Part shown: positions 45,325-54,428 of the stretch, in pieces | How positions within the stretch are numbered: the first letter of the stretch is position 1 | How the letters are laid out: the number at the start of each line of letters is the position of its first letter | Program-made: the position numbers and the translations under genes | Notes under the pieces: generated by a model | Databases searched by the model: none | What the model saw: only the letters and a program-made list of their open reading frames with translations | Told to the model about the DNA's origin: nothing | Origin: Posidoniimonas polymericola | GTDB lineage: Bacteria; Planctomycetota; Planctomycetia; Pirellulales; Lacipirellulaceae | Length of the DNA: 64,000 nucleotides | Direction: 5' to 3' | Assembly (NCBI RefSeq): GCF_007859935.1 | Contig: NZ_SJPO01000003.1 | Location: forward strand, 206,827 to 270,826

Positions 45325-46671
45325 ATGCCCAACCCGTCCTGCACGAACTACCGTATCGAGTATGCGGTGAAGTCGGACGTCGGGATGCGGCGGGCCAATA
45401 ATCAGGACGCGGTGCTGGCGCTGGCCGACACGGACCAGACCGAGGGCCGTGGCAGCCTGTTCATCGTGGCCGACGGCATGGGCGCCCACGCCGCCGGCGA
45501 GCTCGCCAGCGAGTTGGCGGTCAAGAACGTGCCGCACGAGTACAAGATGCTCCGCGACCAGCCGGCGCCCGCCGCGCTGCGTCAGGCGGTGCAGAAGGCC
45601 AACGGGCTGATCCATGCCAAGGGGCAGAGCAGTTCTGAGTTCCAGGGCATGGGCACCACCTGCGCGAGCCTTGTGGTGCTGGGCGACGCGGCGCTGATCG
45701 CCCACGTCGGCGACAGCCGCGTGTACCGCATCCGCGAGCTGGAGCTCGAGCAGCTCACCTTCGACCACAGCCTGGTGTGGGAGCTGGCCGAGGCGAGCCA
45801 CACCACCGAGGACAAGATCCCGGCCTGCATCCCCAAGAACGTCATCACGCGTTCGCTCGGACCGCACCCGGTTGTGAACGTCGACCTCGAGGGACCGTTC
45901 GACCTCAAGCCGGGCGACGTCTACCTGCTGTGCAGCGACGGCCTGACCGGCGTGGTCGGCGACGAGCTGATCGGCGGCGTGCTGACCGCGATGGCGCCAG
46001 AGGAGGCCGCCCAGACGCTGGTCGACCTGGCCAACCTGCGGGGCGGGCCGGATAACATCTCGGTGATCGTGGTCCGCGTTGGCGAGAGCGACCAGCCGGC
46101 CGGGGACGACGACCCAGAGCAGCCGACCGCGCACGCGTGCCGCGGGGCCGCCGCCTACCGCACCGACCCGGTCCGCTGGCTGGCGATGGCCGCGACCGCG
46201 GTCTGCCTGGCGGTGGTGATCTGGTGCATCCGCGAGCAGCAGACCTGGGGCGCCGTGGCCGCGGCCATCGGGCTCGGCGGCGCCGCCGTCCGGGCGCTAG
46301 GCCGCTCGGGCCACCCCCGCCAGGCCGCGAGCTTCGAAACGCTGGGCGGCCCCTACGGCAGCGCCCCGTACCGCAACTGCGACTGCCACAGCGGCGAGCG
46401 CATCACGCAGCACCTCCGCGACGTCGTGGACGAGCTGTCGCGGATCCGGTCGGGCGATTCCCCGCGGACCAAGTCGACCAACGGCGCCGAGAAGATCGAC
46501 TGGTCGTCGTTTGACGCCCGCTGCGAGCAGGCCGCCGGGTGCGGCGACTGGCGCGAGACGGTATCGCATTACGGCGCCGCCATCCGGAACCTGATGAGCC
46601 AGGTCCGGGAGACGCCCGAGGCGGCGAACGCGGCGATCGGCGCGCCGTCGCGTAACAGCGCGATCGGCTGA
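45325..46671 (+). CDS. Membrane-bound PP2C-type Ser/Thr phosphatase
   Basis: A 448-residue protein. Residues ~8-255 are a PPM/PP2C domain: SDVGMRRANNQD, FIVADGMGAHAAGE, MGTTCASLVV, AHVGDSRVYRIR, LLCSDGLTGVV and GPDNISVIVV give all metal-binding Asp residues. Residues ~290-330 hold hydrophobic segments (WLAMAATAVCLAVVIWCI, then a second helix), followed by a cytosolic tail of ~115 residues with several Cys (CDCHSG, CEQAAGCGDW). It likely removes phosphate from proteins modified by Ser/Thr kinases. Start ATG 45325. Confidence 0.9.
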   Translation: MPNPSCTNYRIEYAVKSDVGMRRANNQDAVLALADTDQTEGRGSLFIVADGMGAHAAGELASELAVKNVPHEYKMLRDQPAPAALRQAVQKANGLIHAKGQSSSEFQGMGTTCASLVVLGDAALIAHVGDSRVYRIRELELEQLTFDHSLVWELAEASHTTEDKIPACIPKNVITRSLGPHPVVNVDLEGPFDLKPGDVYLLCSDGLTGVVGDELIGGVLTAMAPEEAAQTLVDLANLRGGPDNISVIVVRVGESDQPAGDDDPEQPTAHACRGAAAYRTDPVRWLAMAATAVCLAVVIWCIREQQTWGAVAAAIGLGGAAVRALGRSGHPRQAASFETLGGPYGSAPYRNCDCHSGERITQHLRDVVDELSRIRSGDSPRTKSTNGAEKIDWSSFDARCEQAAGCGDWRETVSHYGAAIRNLMSQVRETPEAANAAIGAPSRNSAIG

Positions 46672-47184
46672 GGCCCAGCACCCGCTCGGCTGACGTCTGC
46701 CGTGACGACTCCGCGCCGCCGGACGCGTTCCTGGCCGAGGCGGGCTTCCCCGCCGACAAGCTGCCGGGATGAACCCTGCGGGCGACACTGTTGCCCGCCT
46801 GCCACACCCCGCGGGCGAAGCGTTTCGGCCCCGCCACACCCTGGCCGAACCACGTTGAGATTCTGCCACGCTACGCCGGGCCGGTGCGGCGGTGTCGGCA
46901 AGCGGCTGCGGCGGCGGCGTGGTTTCTTTCTGTACGCGGCGGTGTCGGCGGAATCCTGACCTAGAGTTTCAGTGACCGGAAACAGCGGCGGCTCGTCGGG
47001 CAAGACGCGAGCGGCCGCCATGGGCCTCCCGCCAGGGATGACCGGTCTCCTTTTCACACTCCTCTGACGACGCCGGCAGCGGGCACACGCTTGGCGCCGT
47101 CGGGCTCCTCCTCCAGTCGGCGCGCAGGCGTCGGCCTCAATCCCTCCGCTTCCGCTGCTAGTGGTGCGGGGAAGGCATCGGCCC
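46672..47184. other. Intergenic region upstream of the subtilase
   Basis: About 510 bp without a credible gene. One short stretch (46704-46769) reads DDSAPPDAFLAEAGFPADKL to a stop and looks protein-like, possibly a remnant. GCGGCGGTGTCGGC occurs twice (about 46884 and 46938). The plus-strand promoter of the subtilase must lie here, but I cannot point to it. Confidence 0.35.
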
Positions 47185-50100
47185 ATGTCGAAAAAACGCA
47201 CAAAGAAGGCCCGTCGCAGCACGCTCCGCCGCTCGCAGCTCGAAACCCTCGAGGCGCGGCAGGTGATGTCGGCAGATCCGCTCGCGGACCTGCTGGGTGG
47301 GGCGATTACGCAGCACGCGATCGCAGAGGGGCCGCCGGAAATGGTCCCCCACGCGATCGACCAGGGGATGGGCGACCTCGCGCAGCACGGCGGTCTTGAC
47401 TACTCGGTCTCCGACCCGAACGCCGACTTCTGGCTCGACAACTCGCTGCAGACCACGCTCGACGAGCAGGTCGAGGAGATCGAGCAGACGCTCGCCAGCG
47501 CGCACCAGCTCACCGGCATGGACCAGGTGAAGACCAACTTCGGCTTCACCGGCGCCGGCCAGACCGTGGCCGTCATCGACTCGGGCATCGCCTACAACCA
47601 CTACGCGCTGGGAGGCGGCCTCGGGAGCAACTACCGCGTGGTCGGCGGCTACGACTTCACCGAGAACGACTCCGACCCCTACGACGACGGGACCGAGGGC
47701 TCGCACGGCACCCACGTCGCGGGCATCGTCGGCGCCGACGACGGCGTCCGCTCCGGCGTCGCGCCCGGCGTCGACCTGGTCGGCCTGCGGGTGTTCGCCG
47801 ACAACGGCGCCGGCTATTTCAGCTGGGTTGAGAGCGCCCTGAAGTGGGTGCACAACAACCGCGACGCCTTCGAGAACCCGATCACCGCGGTCAACCTGTC
47901 GCTGGGAACCAAGTGGAACTCGACCAGCATCCCGAGCTGGACCACGCTGGAGGACGAGTTCGCCCAGCTCAAGGCGGACGGCATCTTTATCTCGGTGTCG
48001 GCCGGCAACAGCTTCAACCCCAGCGACACCTACACCGGCTACGGCGACGTCGACTTCTCCACGCCGGGACTCAGCTACCCGGCGGCCAGCCCGAACGTGG
48101 TGCCGGTCATGTCGTCCGACGACAGCGGCCTGTTGAGCTACTTCAGCCAGCGGCACCAGAACGCGATCTCGGCGCCGGGCCGCTACGTCTACAGCACGGT
48201 GCCCGACTACGCCGGCAACAACAACGGCGTTGACGACGACTGGGCCAACTTCTCCGGCACCAGCATGGCGGCCCCCTACGTGGCGGGCGCCAGCGTGATC
48301 ATCCGCGAGGCGATGGAGTTCGTCGGGATGACCGGCATCGATCAGGACGACATCTTCGACCTGATGATGGACACGGCCGACTCCTTCTACGACTCGAACA
48401 CCGGGCTCAACTACAGCCGGCTGAACATGCAGGCGGCGATCGACGCCATCATGCCGGCGGACGACTTCGGCAACTCGGTGCTCGACGCCTACAACCTCGG
48501 CACGATCACCGCCGGCCCGGCGACGCAGGCGGGCCCGATGGCCGGCCACATCGCCAAGATGGACGACGCCGACTACTTCACGTTCACCGCCGGCGCTACC
48601 GGCACGGTGACCTTCGCCGCCCAGAACACCACCCACCACATGGCGGCCAATTGGGACGCCATGGGCGCCGATGGCCAGGCGAGCGGCGACGGCTCGAGCT
48701 ACACGATCAATGTCGTGGCCGGGCAGCAGTACAATATTGCCCTCTCCAGCAGCGACGGTCTCGGCTACTACGATCTGGTGGTCACTGCCGACTCGGCGTT
48801 CACGTTCGTCGACTGGGGAGCAACCGGCATCCAGGAGACCAAGTCCACCGGCGCGATCAGCGGCGAGTCGTTCTTCCGCGTGCAGGCCGGGCGGGACGGC
48901 TACGTCACCGCCGAAACGCTGCAATCCGCCGGCATCACCGCGGTCGAGTTGCTGAACGCCAACCAGCAGGTAGTCGCGACGGGCGCGGGCGGCCGGGTCG
49001 ACTACTACGCCTCGGCCGGCGAAGAGCTGTACCTCCGCGTGACCGGCTCCACCGCGGGCGTCGACATGCGGCTGACGAACGCCGTGAGCGTATCGGGCGG
49101 TGTGGTGACCGTGCTGGGGACTAGTGGGGATGACGCGTTCACGTTCGCCGCTGGGGCGACGACGCATAAGACCTCGCTGAATGGGGTGGCGTACTCGTTT
49201 AGTTCCAGCCAATTCTCGAGTGCGTCGTTCGCAGGCGGCGCGGGCGCTGACAGCTCGACGCTCTCTGGCGGCTCGGGCGCAGACAACGCGATTCTGTCCG
49301 TCGGAACGGCGACGTTGACCGGCGCGGGCTACAGCGTCTCGGTCGTGGGGTCGGAGACGAACGTTATCAACGGCAAAGGGGGGGCCAACACGGCGAGGTT
49401 CTACGACAGTGCGGGTGCTGATGTGTACTCTAGCTACTCCGACCGCGCGGTAATGACCGGCGCCGGCTACTATAGCCGCGCAGCGGGTTTCACCGTGACC
49501 CTCGCGTTCTCGTCTACTGGCGGCGACCTCGCATACATGTACGACGGGGCCGGGAACGAGGTCTACAGCGCCTACTCAGACCGGGTTGTCTGGCAGGACA
49601 ACGGCACCTACCGCAAGGCCACTGGGTTTGCTACGACCATCGCCTTCTCGAACGGCGGGCAGGACGTTGCGTACGTCTATGACACCCCCGGCGACGACCT
49701 CTACGTCGCGTACGCCGACCGCGTGGTCATGGAAGGGGCGTCGTACTCGAACCGCGCGTGGGGGTTCGCAACGACAGTCGGTGTAGCGACGATCGGCAAC
49801 GACATCTCGCTGCTCTACGACTCAGCCGGGGATGACCTAGTCCAATGCTATGCGGACCGGTCCTACATCTCTGGGGCTGGGTTTTACAGCAAGGCAAGCG
49901 GTTTTGATCGGACGATCGCCTTCGCCAGTCAAGGGAACGACGTCGCCTACTTTTTTGACTCCGCGGGTGATGACGTGTTCACCACTAGTCCGGATCAAGC
50001 CGTGCTCACCGGCGCCGGCTTCTACGCGCGAGTGGTTGGATTCGACGCGACGTATGGTTATTCGCACGCCGGCAACGACCTGGCCTACATGTACGACGGC

Positions 50101-50553
50101 GCCGGGAATGACGCATTCCGGGCCTACAGCGACCGGGCTGTGATGTCAGGCGCGGGGTACTACAACAAGGCGACCGGCTTTGGGGGAGTGCTCGCGTTCT
50201 CCACATCGGGGGCGGACACAGCGGAGTTCTTCGACTCCGCTGGCGCGGACCTGTTCCGCGGATACGCGAATCGATCGGTTATGTCGGGTGCGGGGTACTT
50301 CAATAAGGCGACGGGCTTCGCCTCCGTCTCGGCGCACGCCACCGCCGGGAATGACATGGTCGAGTTACACGACGGCATCGGGGATGACGCGTTGAGGATC
50401 CGGGACGCCGCAGTTTCGCTGCTCTGCCAGGGCGTAAGCTTAACCGCCGATGGGTTCGATTCCGGCTCCTTCTACGCCACCAATGGCGGCGATAACGTCG
50501 TAGACGCCGACGCGACCGACTTCGCCTTCAATCTGATCGGCGACTGGGCGTAG
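47185..50553 (+). CDS. Large surface subtilase with C-terminal 46-residue tandem repeats
   Basis: A 1,122-residue S8 serine protease. The basic N-terminus ends LETLEARQVMSADPLADLL, an LEPR-XLL-like planctomycete export motif. Catalytic residues: Asp132 in VAVIDSG, His174 in SHGTHVAG, Asn275 in SAGN and Ser360 in SGTSMAAPYVAGA. A PPC-like domain (~430-550, DADYFTFTAGATGTVTFAAQ) follows, then a beta-rich segment and eight tandem 46-residue repeats (740-1107). ATG 47185 was preferred over a GTG eight codons upstream. The final bases overlap the convergent polymerase gene. Likely a secreted or surface protein. Confidence 0.92.
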   Translation: MSKKRTKKARRSTLRRSQLETLEARQVMSADPLADLLGGAITQHAIAEGPPEMVPHAIDQGMGDLAQHGGLDYSVSDPNADFWLDNSLQTTLDEQVEEIEQTLASAHQLTGMDQVKTNFGFTGAGQTVAVIDSGIAYNHYALGGGLGSNYRVVGGYDFTENDSDPYDDGTEGSHGTHVAGIVGADDGVRSGVAPGVDLVGLRVFADNGAGYFSWVESALKWVHNNRDAFENPITAVNLSLGTKWNSTSIPSWTTLEDEFAQLKADGIFISVSAGNSFNPSDTYTGYGDVDFSTPGLSYPAASPNVVPVMSSDDSGLLSYFSQRHQNAISAPGRYVYSTVPDYAGNNNGVDDDWANFSGTSMAAPYVAGASVIIREAMEFVGMTGIDQDDIFDLMMDTADSFYDSNTGLNYSRLNMQAAIDAIMPADDFGNSVLDAYNLGTITAGPATQAGPMAGHIAKMDDADYFTFTAGATGTVTFAAQNTTHHMAANWDAMGADGQASGDGSSYTINVVAGQQYNIALSSSDGLGYYDLVVTADSAFTFVDWGATGIQETKSTGAISGESFFRVQAGRDGYVTAETLQSAGITAVELLNANQQVVATGAGGRVDYYASAGEELYLRVTGSTAGVDMRLTNAVSVSGGVVTVLGTSGDDAFTFAAGATTHKTSLNGVAYSFSSSQFSSASFAGGAGADSSTLSGGSGADNAILSVGTATLTGAGYSVSVVGSETNVINGKGGANTARFYDSAGADVYSSYSDRAVMTGAGYYSRAAGFTVTLAFSSTGGDLAYMYDGAGNEVYSAYSDRVVWQDNGTYRKATGFATTIAFSNGGQDVAYVYDTPGDDLYVAYADRVVMEGASYSNRAWGFATTVGVATIGNDISLLYDSAGDDLVQCYADRSYISGAGFYSKASGFDRTIAFASQGNDVAYFFDSAGDDVFTTSPDQAVLTGAGFYARVVGFDATYGYSHAGNDLAYMYDGAGNDAFRAYSDRAVMSGAGYYNKATGFGGVLAFSTSGADTAEFFDSAGADLFRGYANRSVMSGAGYFNKATGFASVSAHATAGNDMVELHDGIGDDALRIRDAAVSLLCQGVSLTADGFDSGSFYATNGGDNVVDADATDFAFNLIGDWA
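49402..50505 (+). repeat. Eight in-frame 138-bp repeats in the subtilase
   Basis: Units begin at 49402, 49540, 49678, 49816, 49954, 50092, 50230 and 50368, each exactly 138 bp (46 codons). The consensus is YDSAGDDxxxxYADRxVMxG, then AGYYxKAxGFxxTxAFxxxG and NDxAYx. The eighth is degenerate. Copies have diverged at DNA level, so the array is old and kept by selection on length. Confidence 0.9.
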
Positions 50554-51842
50554 CGCCGTCTCTGACGGCTTGACCGATTGTGGGGCCGGTTCATTGAGCA
50601 GACCCCCAGCATGGCGCCCGTGACCATGTCATCCACCAGCCCATAGATGGCGAACGACCCAAGCACAGCGACTACCCCGTAGCAGCGGACGACCATCAGG
50701 TCCGAGCGGCTCACCCAGGCGGACCCGTGATGCTTGCGAGGGGCGAGGATCGCCACAGCGATGGCACCGTAGAACACGATTCCGACTGCGCCGTATCGCA
50801 GCAGCATCGCGGCGGGGGTGAAGTGGACGCTGTGGGTTAGCTCCTCACCGTGGACGTCGATCGCTGCGTTCTCAAACGCGGCGCCGTGCCCGAGGCCAAA
50901 GTACTTTGCCCACGGACCGTGCGAATCAAGCTCATCGAGGACTACCATCACCTCGGCGAGCCGCGGCATGTCCTCGTCGAACGAGGTGACTTCGTTGAGT
51001 TGAATAACACGCTTGAAATGCTGCGAAATGAAGTCTTCCAGCGGCGCTCGGAAACAGATACCGATGACGATAGCGGCCGCCAATGCCGCGTAGGTTGCGA
51101 TGCTCCGCACAAGCTTCCGCCAGTTGGCGCCGAGCAGGTACACGATAACGGCGATGGCCGCGAGCAGCACCGTCCGCTTCTGGCCCATGGCTGCTAACAG
51201 TAGCGAGGCAATCGCCATCAGCCCCGTAGTCGGCTTGCTTCCTCGGTCGAAATGCTTTGCCGCGTAGTAGCAGAACGGATACAGGTCAAGCACGCCGCCG
51301 TAGTACAGGCCGAACGAGCCGTGGTAGTACAGCAGTGTCACTAGGATCTTAATTACCAGGAATGCGACGACCGCGCGCGAGAGATACCGTAGCATCGTGT
51401 CACAACTATCTGGCCGAAAATTGACTACCATGAGGTAGGCTGCGGGTATAAACGCCAACTTGTACAGATCCTGCGCCACGTAAACCGGTACTTTGACGCC
51501 CCAAACGACATTGAGTGCGATTCCATAAACACTTACCCCTGCGAAAAGGAGCAGGGTCCAGCGGTTGAAAAACTGCCTGGCTCCGTAGGTCAGCGCCGCC
51601 GCCAGAAAGGGCAGCATGAGAAGCCCATACAAACCGAGGATCTGCCTGAAGGCGTCACCCCGGAGCGACTCGAACACGATCCGGAGGTCGTACCACGCGA
51701 CTTTGCTGGCATAGAGCAGCAGCAGCACGGCGGTACAGTACCCGCCGCTGGTGAGTCGCGTCGCGGTCCGAACGCGTCGATGTGGCGCGGGCGTGGCCCT
51801 GCGGGCAATTCGAAATTGACGGGTTGGGACAGCCGCGTTCAA
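50472..51842 (-). CDS. O-antigen polymerase/ligase-like membrane protein
   Basis: A 456-residue integral membrane protein with about ten hydrophobic helices and a large loop (~265-340, FEDMPRLAEV-like region DEDMPRLAEVMVVLDELDSHGPWAKYFGLGHG) between the last helices, the layout of Wzy/O-antigen ligase proteins. The GLGHG motif in the loop is usual for them. A basic tail follows the last helix and its gene end overlaps the convergent subtilase by 82 bp. In the polysaccharide locus it would join repeat units in the periplasm. Start ATG 51842, though the first ~25 residues are Arg-rich. Confidence 0.8.
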   Translation of the reverse strand: MNAAVPTRQFRIARRATPAPHRRVRTATRLTSGGYCTAVLLLLYASKVAWYDLRIVFESLRGDAFRQILGLYGLLMLPFLAAALTYGARQFFNRWTLLLFAGVSVYGIALNVVWGVKVPVYVAQDLYKLAFIPAAYLMVVNFRPDSCDTMLRYLSRAVVAFLVIKILVTLLYYHGSFGLYYGGVLDLYPFCYYAAKHFDRGSKPTTGLMAIASLLLAAMGQKRTVLLAAIAVIVYLLGANWRKLVRSIATYAALAAAIVIGICFRAPLEDFISQHFKRVIQLNEVTSFDEDMPRLAEVMVVLDELDSHGPWAKYFGLGHGAAFENAAIDVHGEELTHSVHFTPAAMLLRYGAVGIVFYGAIAVAILAPRKHHGSAWVSRSDLMVVRCYGVVAVLGSFAIYGLVDDMVTGAMLGVCSMNRPHNRSSRQRRRYAQSPIRLKAKSVASASTTLSPPLVA

Positions 51843-51857
51843 GGTGCTCTCCGATTA

Positions 51858-52805
51858 TTAGGCGGCCCGGCGATTGGGGGGGGCCACCGGCGGATTGACG
51901 TTAGTACAGTGGTAGGTCGGAAGGCAATGAGTCCGGGGTAAGCGGCCAACATACGGCTTGTACACAAGATTGCGATACGCCCGGTACACCGCCAACCTGG
52001 CGTGATCGCTCAGCCACGCAGGAAACCTTGACGGGCTCGACGTCGACGTCGACGCGATAGCGGACGGGGATTCCGCCGCCGTAATAGTCCGATGGCTCGT
52101 CTTGAGGTGTTCTACGAGTGCAATATCAAGCGCGTTTGCGGCTATAATGGCGTCGCCGTGCTTCTCGAGCAACTCCTTGGGCTCAGGCAGCCCACCCTGG
52201 CGACGGCGCGGATTCAGGACGCCGCGGGCAGGAAGCAGACGCTGCCCGCTTGCTGAGGCGGCGATCGAGTCGAGGCGTGAGAGAAAAGTGTCGTACTCCT
52301 CGAGCAGACCGACTTCGACAAAACGCGTATCGACCATCGCCTTGGCTGATACAAGATTTGGGGCGCCGGCGATCGCCTGCGTCTGGAAGTTGTGGCGGTC
52401 TTCGCGGTCCAGCCACCTCGGAAAGCCGGGTTGCATCCCAAGTCGCTCAACAAAGTAGTAGTACTCGCTTAGATATCGCCGAATGGGGTCCCGGAGACAG
52501 GTGTAGTAGGCAATCTGGTCGCCCTGCGAGTCCAGATCAGAATGCAGTCGCACGCTGTGTCCCGAAACGCTCGCGAGCTGTGGTCGCAGTCTCCTCGCCC
52601 GTTGCAGATCGTCACGCGTGAACAGCATCGACGTGCGATCGAGCGGTATCACATCGATGTGATTGAGGCAGAAAGTTCTCCTAAGCGTATCGATCAGCGT
52701 GGTGCCGCCACACTTCTCGATGTGCACGAACGCGAGCAGCGAACCGGGAGCAACTCCGGGAGTCGATGGCTTGGCTGGGGCGACTGTGCTGTCGGTGGAG
52801 GGCAT
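51858..52805 (-). CDS. Sulfotransferase family protein
   Basis: A 315-residue PAPS-dependent sulfotransferase-like enzyme. LLAFVHIEKCGGTTLIDTLR (~23-42) is the 5'-phosphosulfate-binding loop, and YYTCLRDPIRRYLSEYYYF the 3'-phosphate-binding part. ATG at 52805 was chosen; longer in-frame sequence is low-complexity. It lies between polymerase and flippase genes, so its likely substrate is a sugar of the exported polysaccharide, giving a sulfated polymer, as in marine bacteria. The Ser/Thr-rich insertion (~265-280) is unusual. Confidence 0.82.
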   Translation of the reverse strand: MPSTDSTVAPAKPSTPGVAPGSLLAFVHIEKCGGTTLIDTLRRTFCLNHIDVIPLDRTSMLFTRDDLQRARRLRPQLASVSGHSVRLHSDLDSQGDQIAYYTCLRDPIRRYLSEYYYFVERLGMQPGFPRWLDREDRHNFQTQAIAGAPNLVSAKAMVDTRFVEVGLLEEYDTFLSRLDSIAASASGQRLLPARGVLNPRRRQGGLPEPKELLEKHGDAIIAANALDIALVEHLKTSHRTITAAESPSAIASTSTSSPSRFPAWLSDHARLAVYRAYRNLVYKPYVGRLPRTHCLPTYHCTNVNPPVAPPNRRAA

Positions 52806-52879
52806 AGGTAATGTTCTTTCGCCGTGTAATGCCGCGTGGGCGAGCAGAGATCCGGATATGAATACTTGTGTAGGTTCGG

Positions 52880-54259
52880 CTAGGCCGCGTTGCGGGATGG
52901 GTCTGTGCCGATCAGACGGTGCGACGACGCCATGTCCGGGGTTGGACGGTTTAGATACGTGAAGACAGTAGTGTTGATCCCGGTTAGGCGCTTGACGCGC
53001 CAGGCTAGCAGCAGTTGCCGAAAGAGCAGTCCGCCGGCGTGCCCCGCCGCGGCGCCCATCGGACCGAAGGCCGGTGCGAGGCAGAGAGTGGCTACCAGAC
53101 CGGCAACGGCGCTGGCCGCCATCGCCTGTACGCACACCCAGGGGTAGCCCGACATGTTGAGTAAGAGGTCCGGTGAGCCCGTCGCAACACTGGCCAAGTA
53201 CAGCACCGAAAGCAGGCTTAGCGTCGGAGTAATATCCCGGTAGTCTATCCCAAGCACTGAGACCAGCAGTGGGCGCCCAGCCAATAGCGCAATGCCCATC
53301 AACACCGCCAGGATCGACGCGGCCCAAGCGGCCCGGCTCGCGTGCCGCTGGAGAGTTGCTCGGTCGGCCGCCGCCGCGTAGCGAGGCTGCGTGATGAGCC
53401 CTGCAATTTCTACGCCGATGAACAACACGCTTGCAATCTTAGTGGCGATGCCGAACACGCTCGTCGACTGTGGGCTCAACGCCCAGGCGACTAGCAGCAA
53501 CGAACCTTGCATCTGCAAGACCGTCGCCGCGGAGAGCAGAGCGAGGGGCCGAGCCTCGGCCTCCCACTCAAGTGCGCTTGTTGACGCATCCAACTCTCGG
53601 CGCGTTGCGGCGAAACTGCGCGCGGCGACAACGCGAGCGCAAACAGCCATGGCCCCCAGGCCAGTAAGCTGCGCAAGCAGGGCGGTGGGGGCGTTGATCG
53701 CCACAACGCCCGTCTGCTGCAGAGTCCAGGTAATTGCCAGGGTGACGCTGGGCACGGTCCAGTTGCTTAACGACCCTCGTGTCGGTTTACCGGTACCCCG
53801 GACGGTGGCCTCGTTGACCTTCGCGATCGCCCACATAGGGGGGAACGCCGCGGAATATAGCAGAAGTTCGTGTGGGTAAGTCGGAGCAAAGAGGCGTAGA
53901 ACCCCGGACAGCAACGCGAGGGCCGCCGCACCCGCCAGCCCCCCGTTAAACGCCCGCTTCCGAACGAAGTTTAGAAACGCATGTGGCGAAATCTCGCCCG
54001 ATGAGTACTTCGCCACCCATCGCACTGCGAGAGTCTCGGAGCCGCGGAGCGCAATAGTGCTTACTACGAGCGCGTTGGTAAGGACGAAAACGTATTCGCC
54101 GTAGGCTAGTATCCCAAGTGTTCTAGCAAGCCACAGCTGCAGCAGTGCGCTCGAGACCACGCTAGCGCCCCGCGACCACCCCGCGCCTATCCAGGGCAGG
54201 CATGCCGACCGTCGGCGTCCGCGGGCACTGGTGACGGCAAATGGGCGTGGGACGTACAA
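52880..54259 (-). CDS. Wzx-like polysaccharide flippase
   Basis: A ~459-residue membrane protein of the MATE/Wzx type with about 12 hydrophobic helices (first GASVVSSALLQLWLARTLGI, then EYVFVLTNALVVSTIAL). It would move lipid-linked repeat units across the inner membrane. The start is unsure: TTG 54259 gives a short N-terminus before the first helix; ATG 54421 would add 54 Arg/Pro/Ser-rich residues that look non-coding. The region is visibly less GC-rich than the rest of the window. The neighbours are the acyltransferase and sulfotransferase genes. Confidence 0.78.
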   Translation of the reverse strand: MYVPRPFAVTSARGRRRSACLPWIGAGWSRGASVVSSALLQLWLARTLGILAYGEYVFVLTNALVVSTIALRGSETLAVRWVAKYSSGEISPHAFLNFVRKRAFNGGLAGAAALALLSGVLRLFAPTYPHELLLYSAAFPPMWAIAKVNEATVRGTGKPTRGSLSNWTVPSVTLAITWTLQQTGVVAINAPTALLAQLTGLGAMAVCARVVAARSFAATRRELDASTSALEWEAEARPLALLSAATVLQMQGSLLLVAWALSPQSTSVFGIATKIASVLFIGVEIAGLITQPRYAAAADRATLQRHASRAAWAASILAVLMGIALLAGRPLLVSVLGIDYRDITPTLSLLSVLYLASVATGSPDLLLNMSGYPWVCVQAMAASAVAGLVATLCLAPAFGPMGAAAGHAGGLLFRQLLLAWRVKRLTGINTTVFTYLNRPTPDMASSHRLIGTDPSRNAA

Positions 54260-54428
54260 GGCGTGGAGGCAACTCGGAACGCATCGGGTTGGAGACGCCG
54301 AACTGCGAACAGTCCGGCCGCCACGCGCCGCGGCGGGCAGGAGAGCGTAGCGGCGGCGTTGGATTAGGGCAATGCGTATCCCCGGACGCGGGAGCAGGTC
54401 GCACGCGCTGTTAGCGCGCATCGGAAGA

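Noticed and set aside
47158-49212. 684-residue minus-strand frame over the subtilase
   Set aside because: The subtilase has all catalytic residues; the antisense frame is composition-driven.
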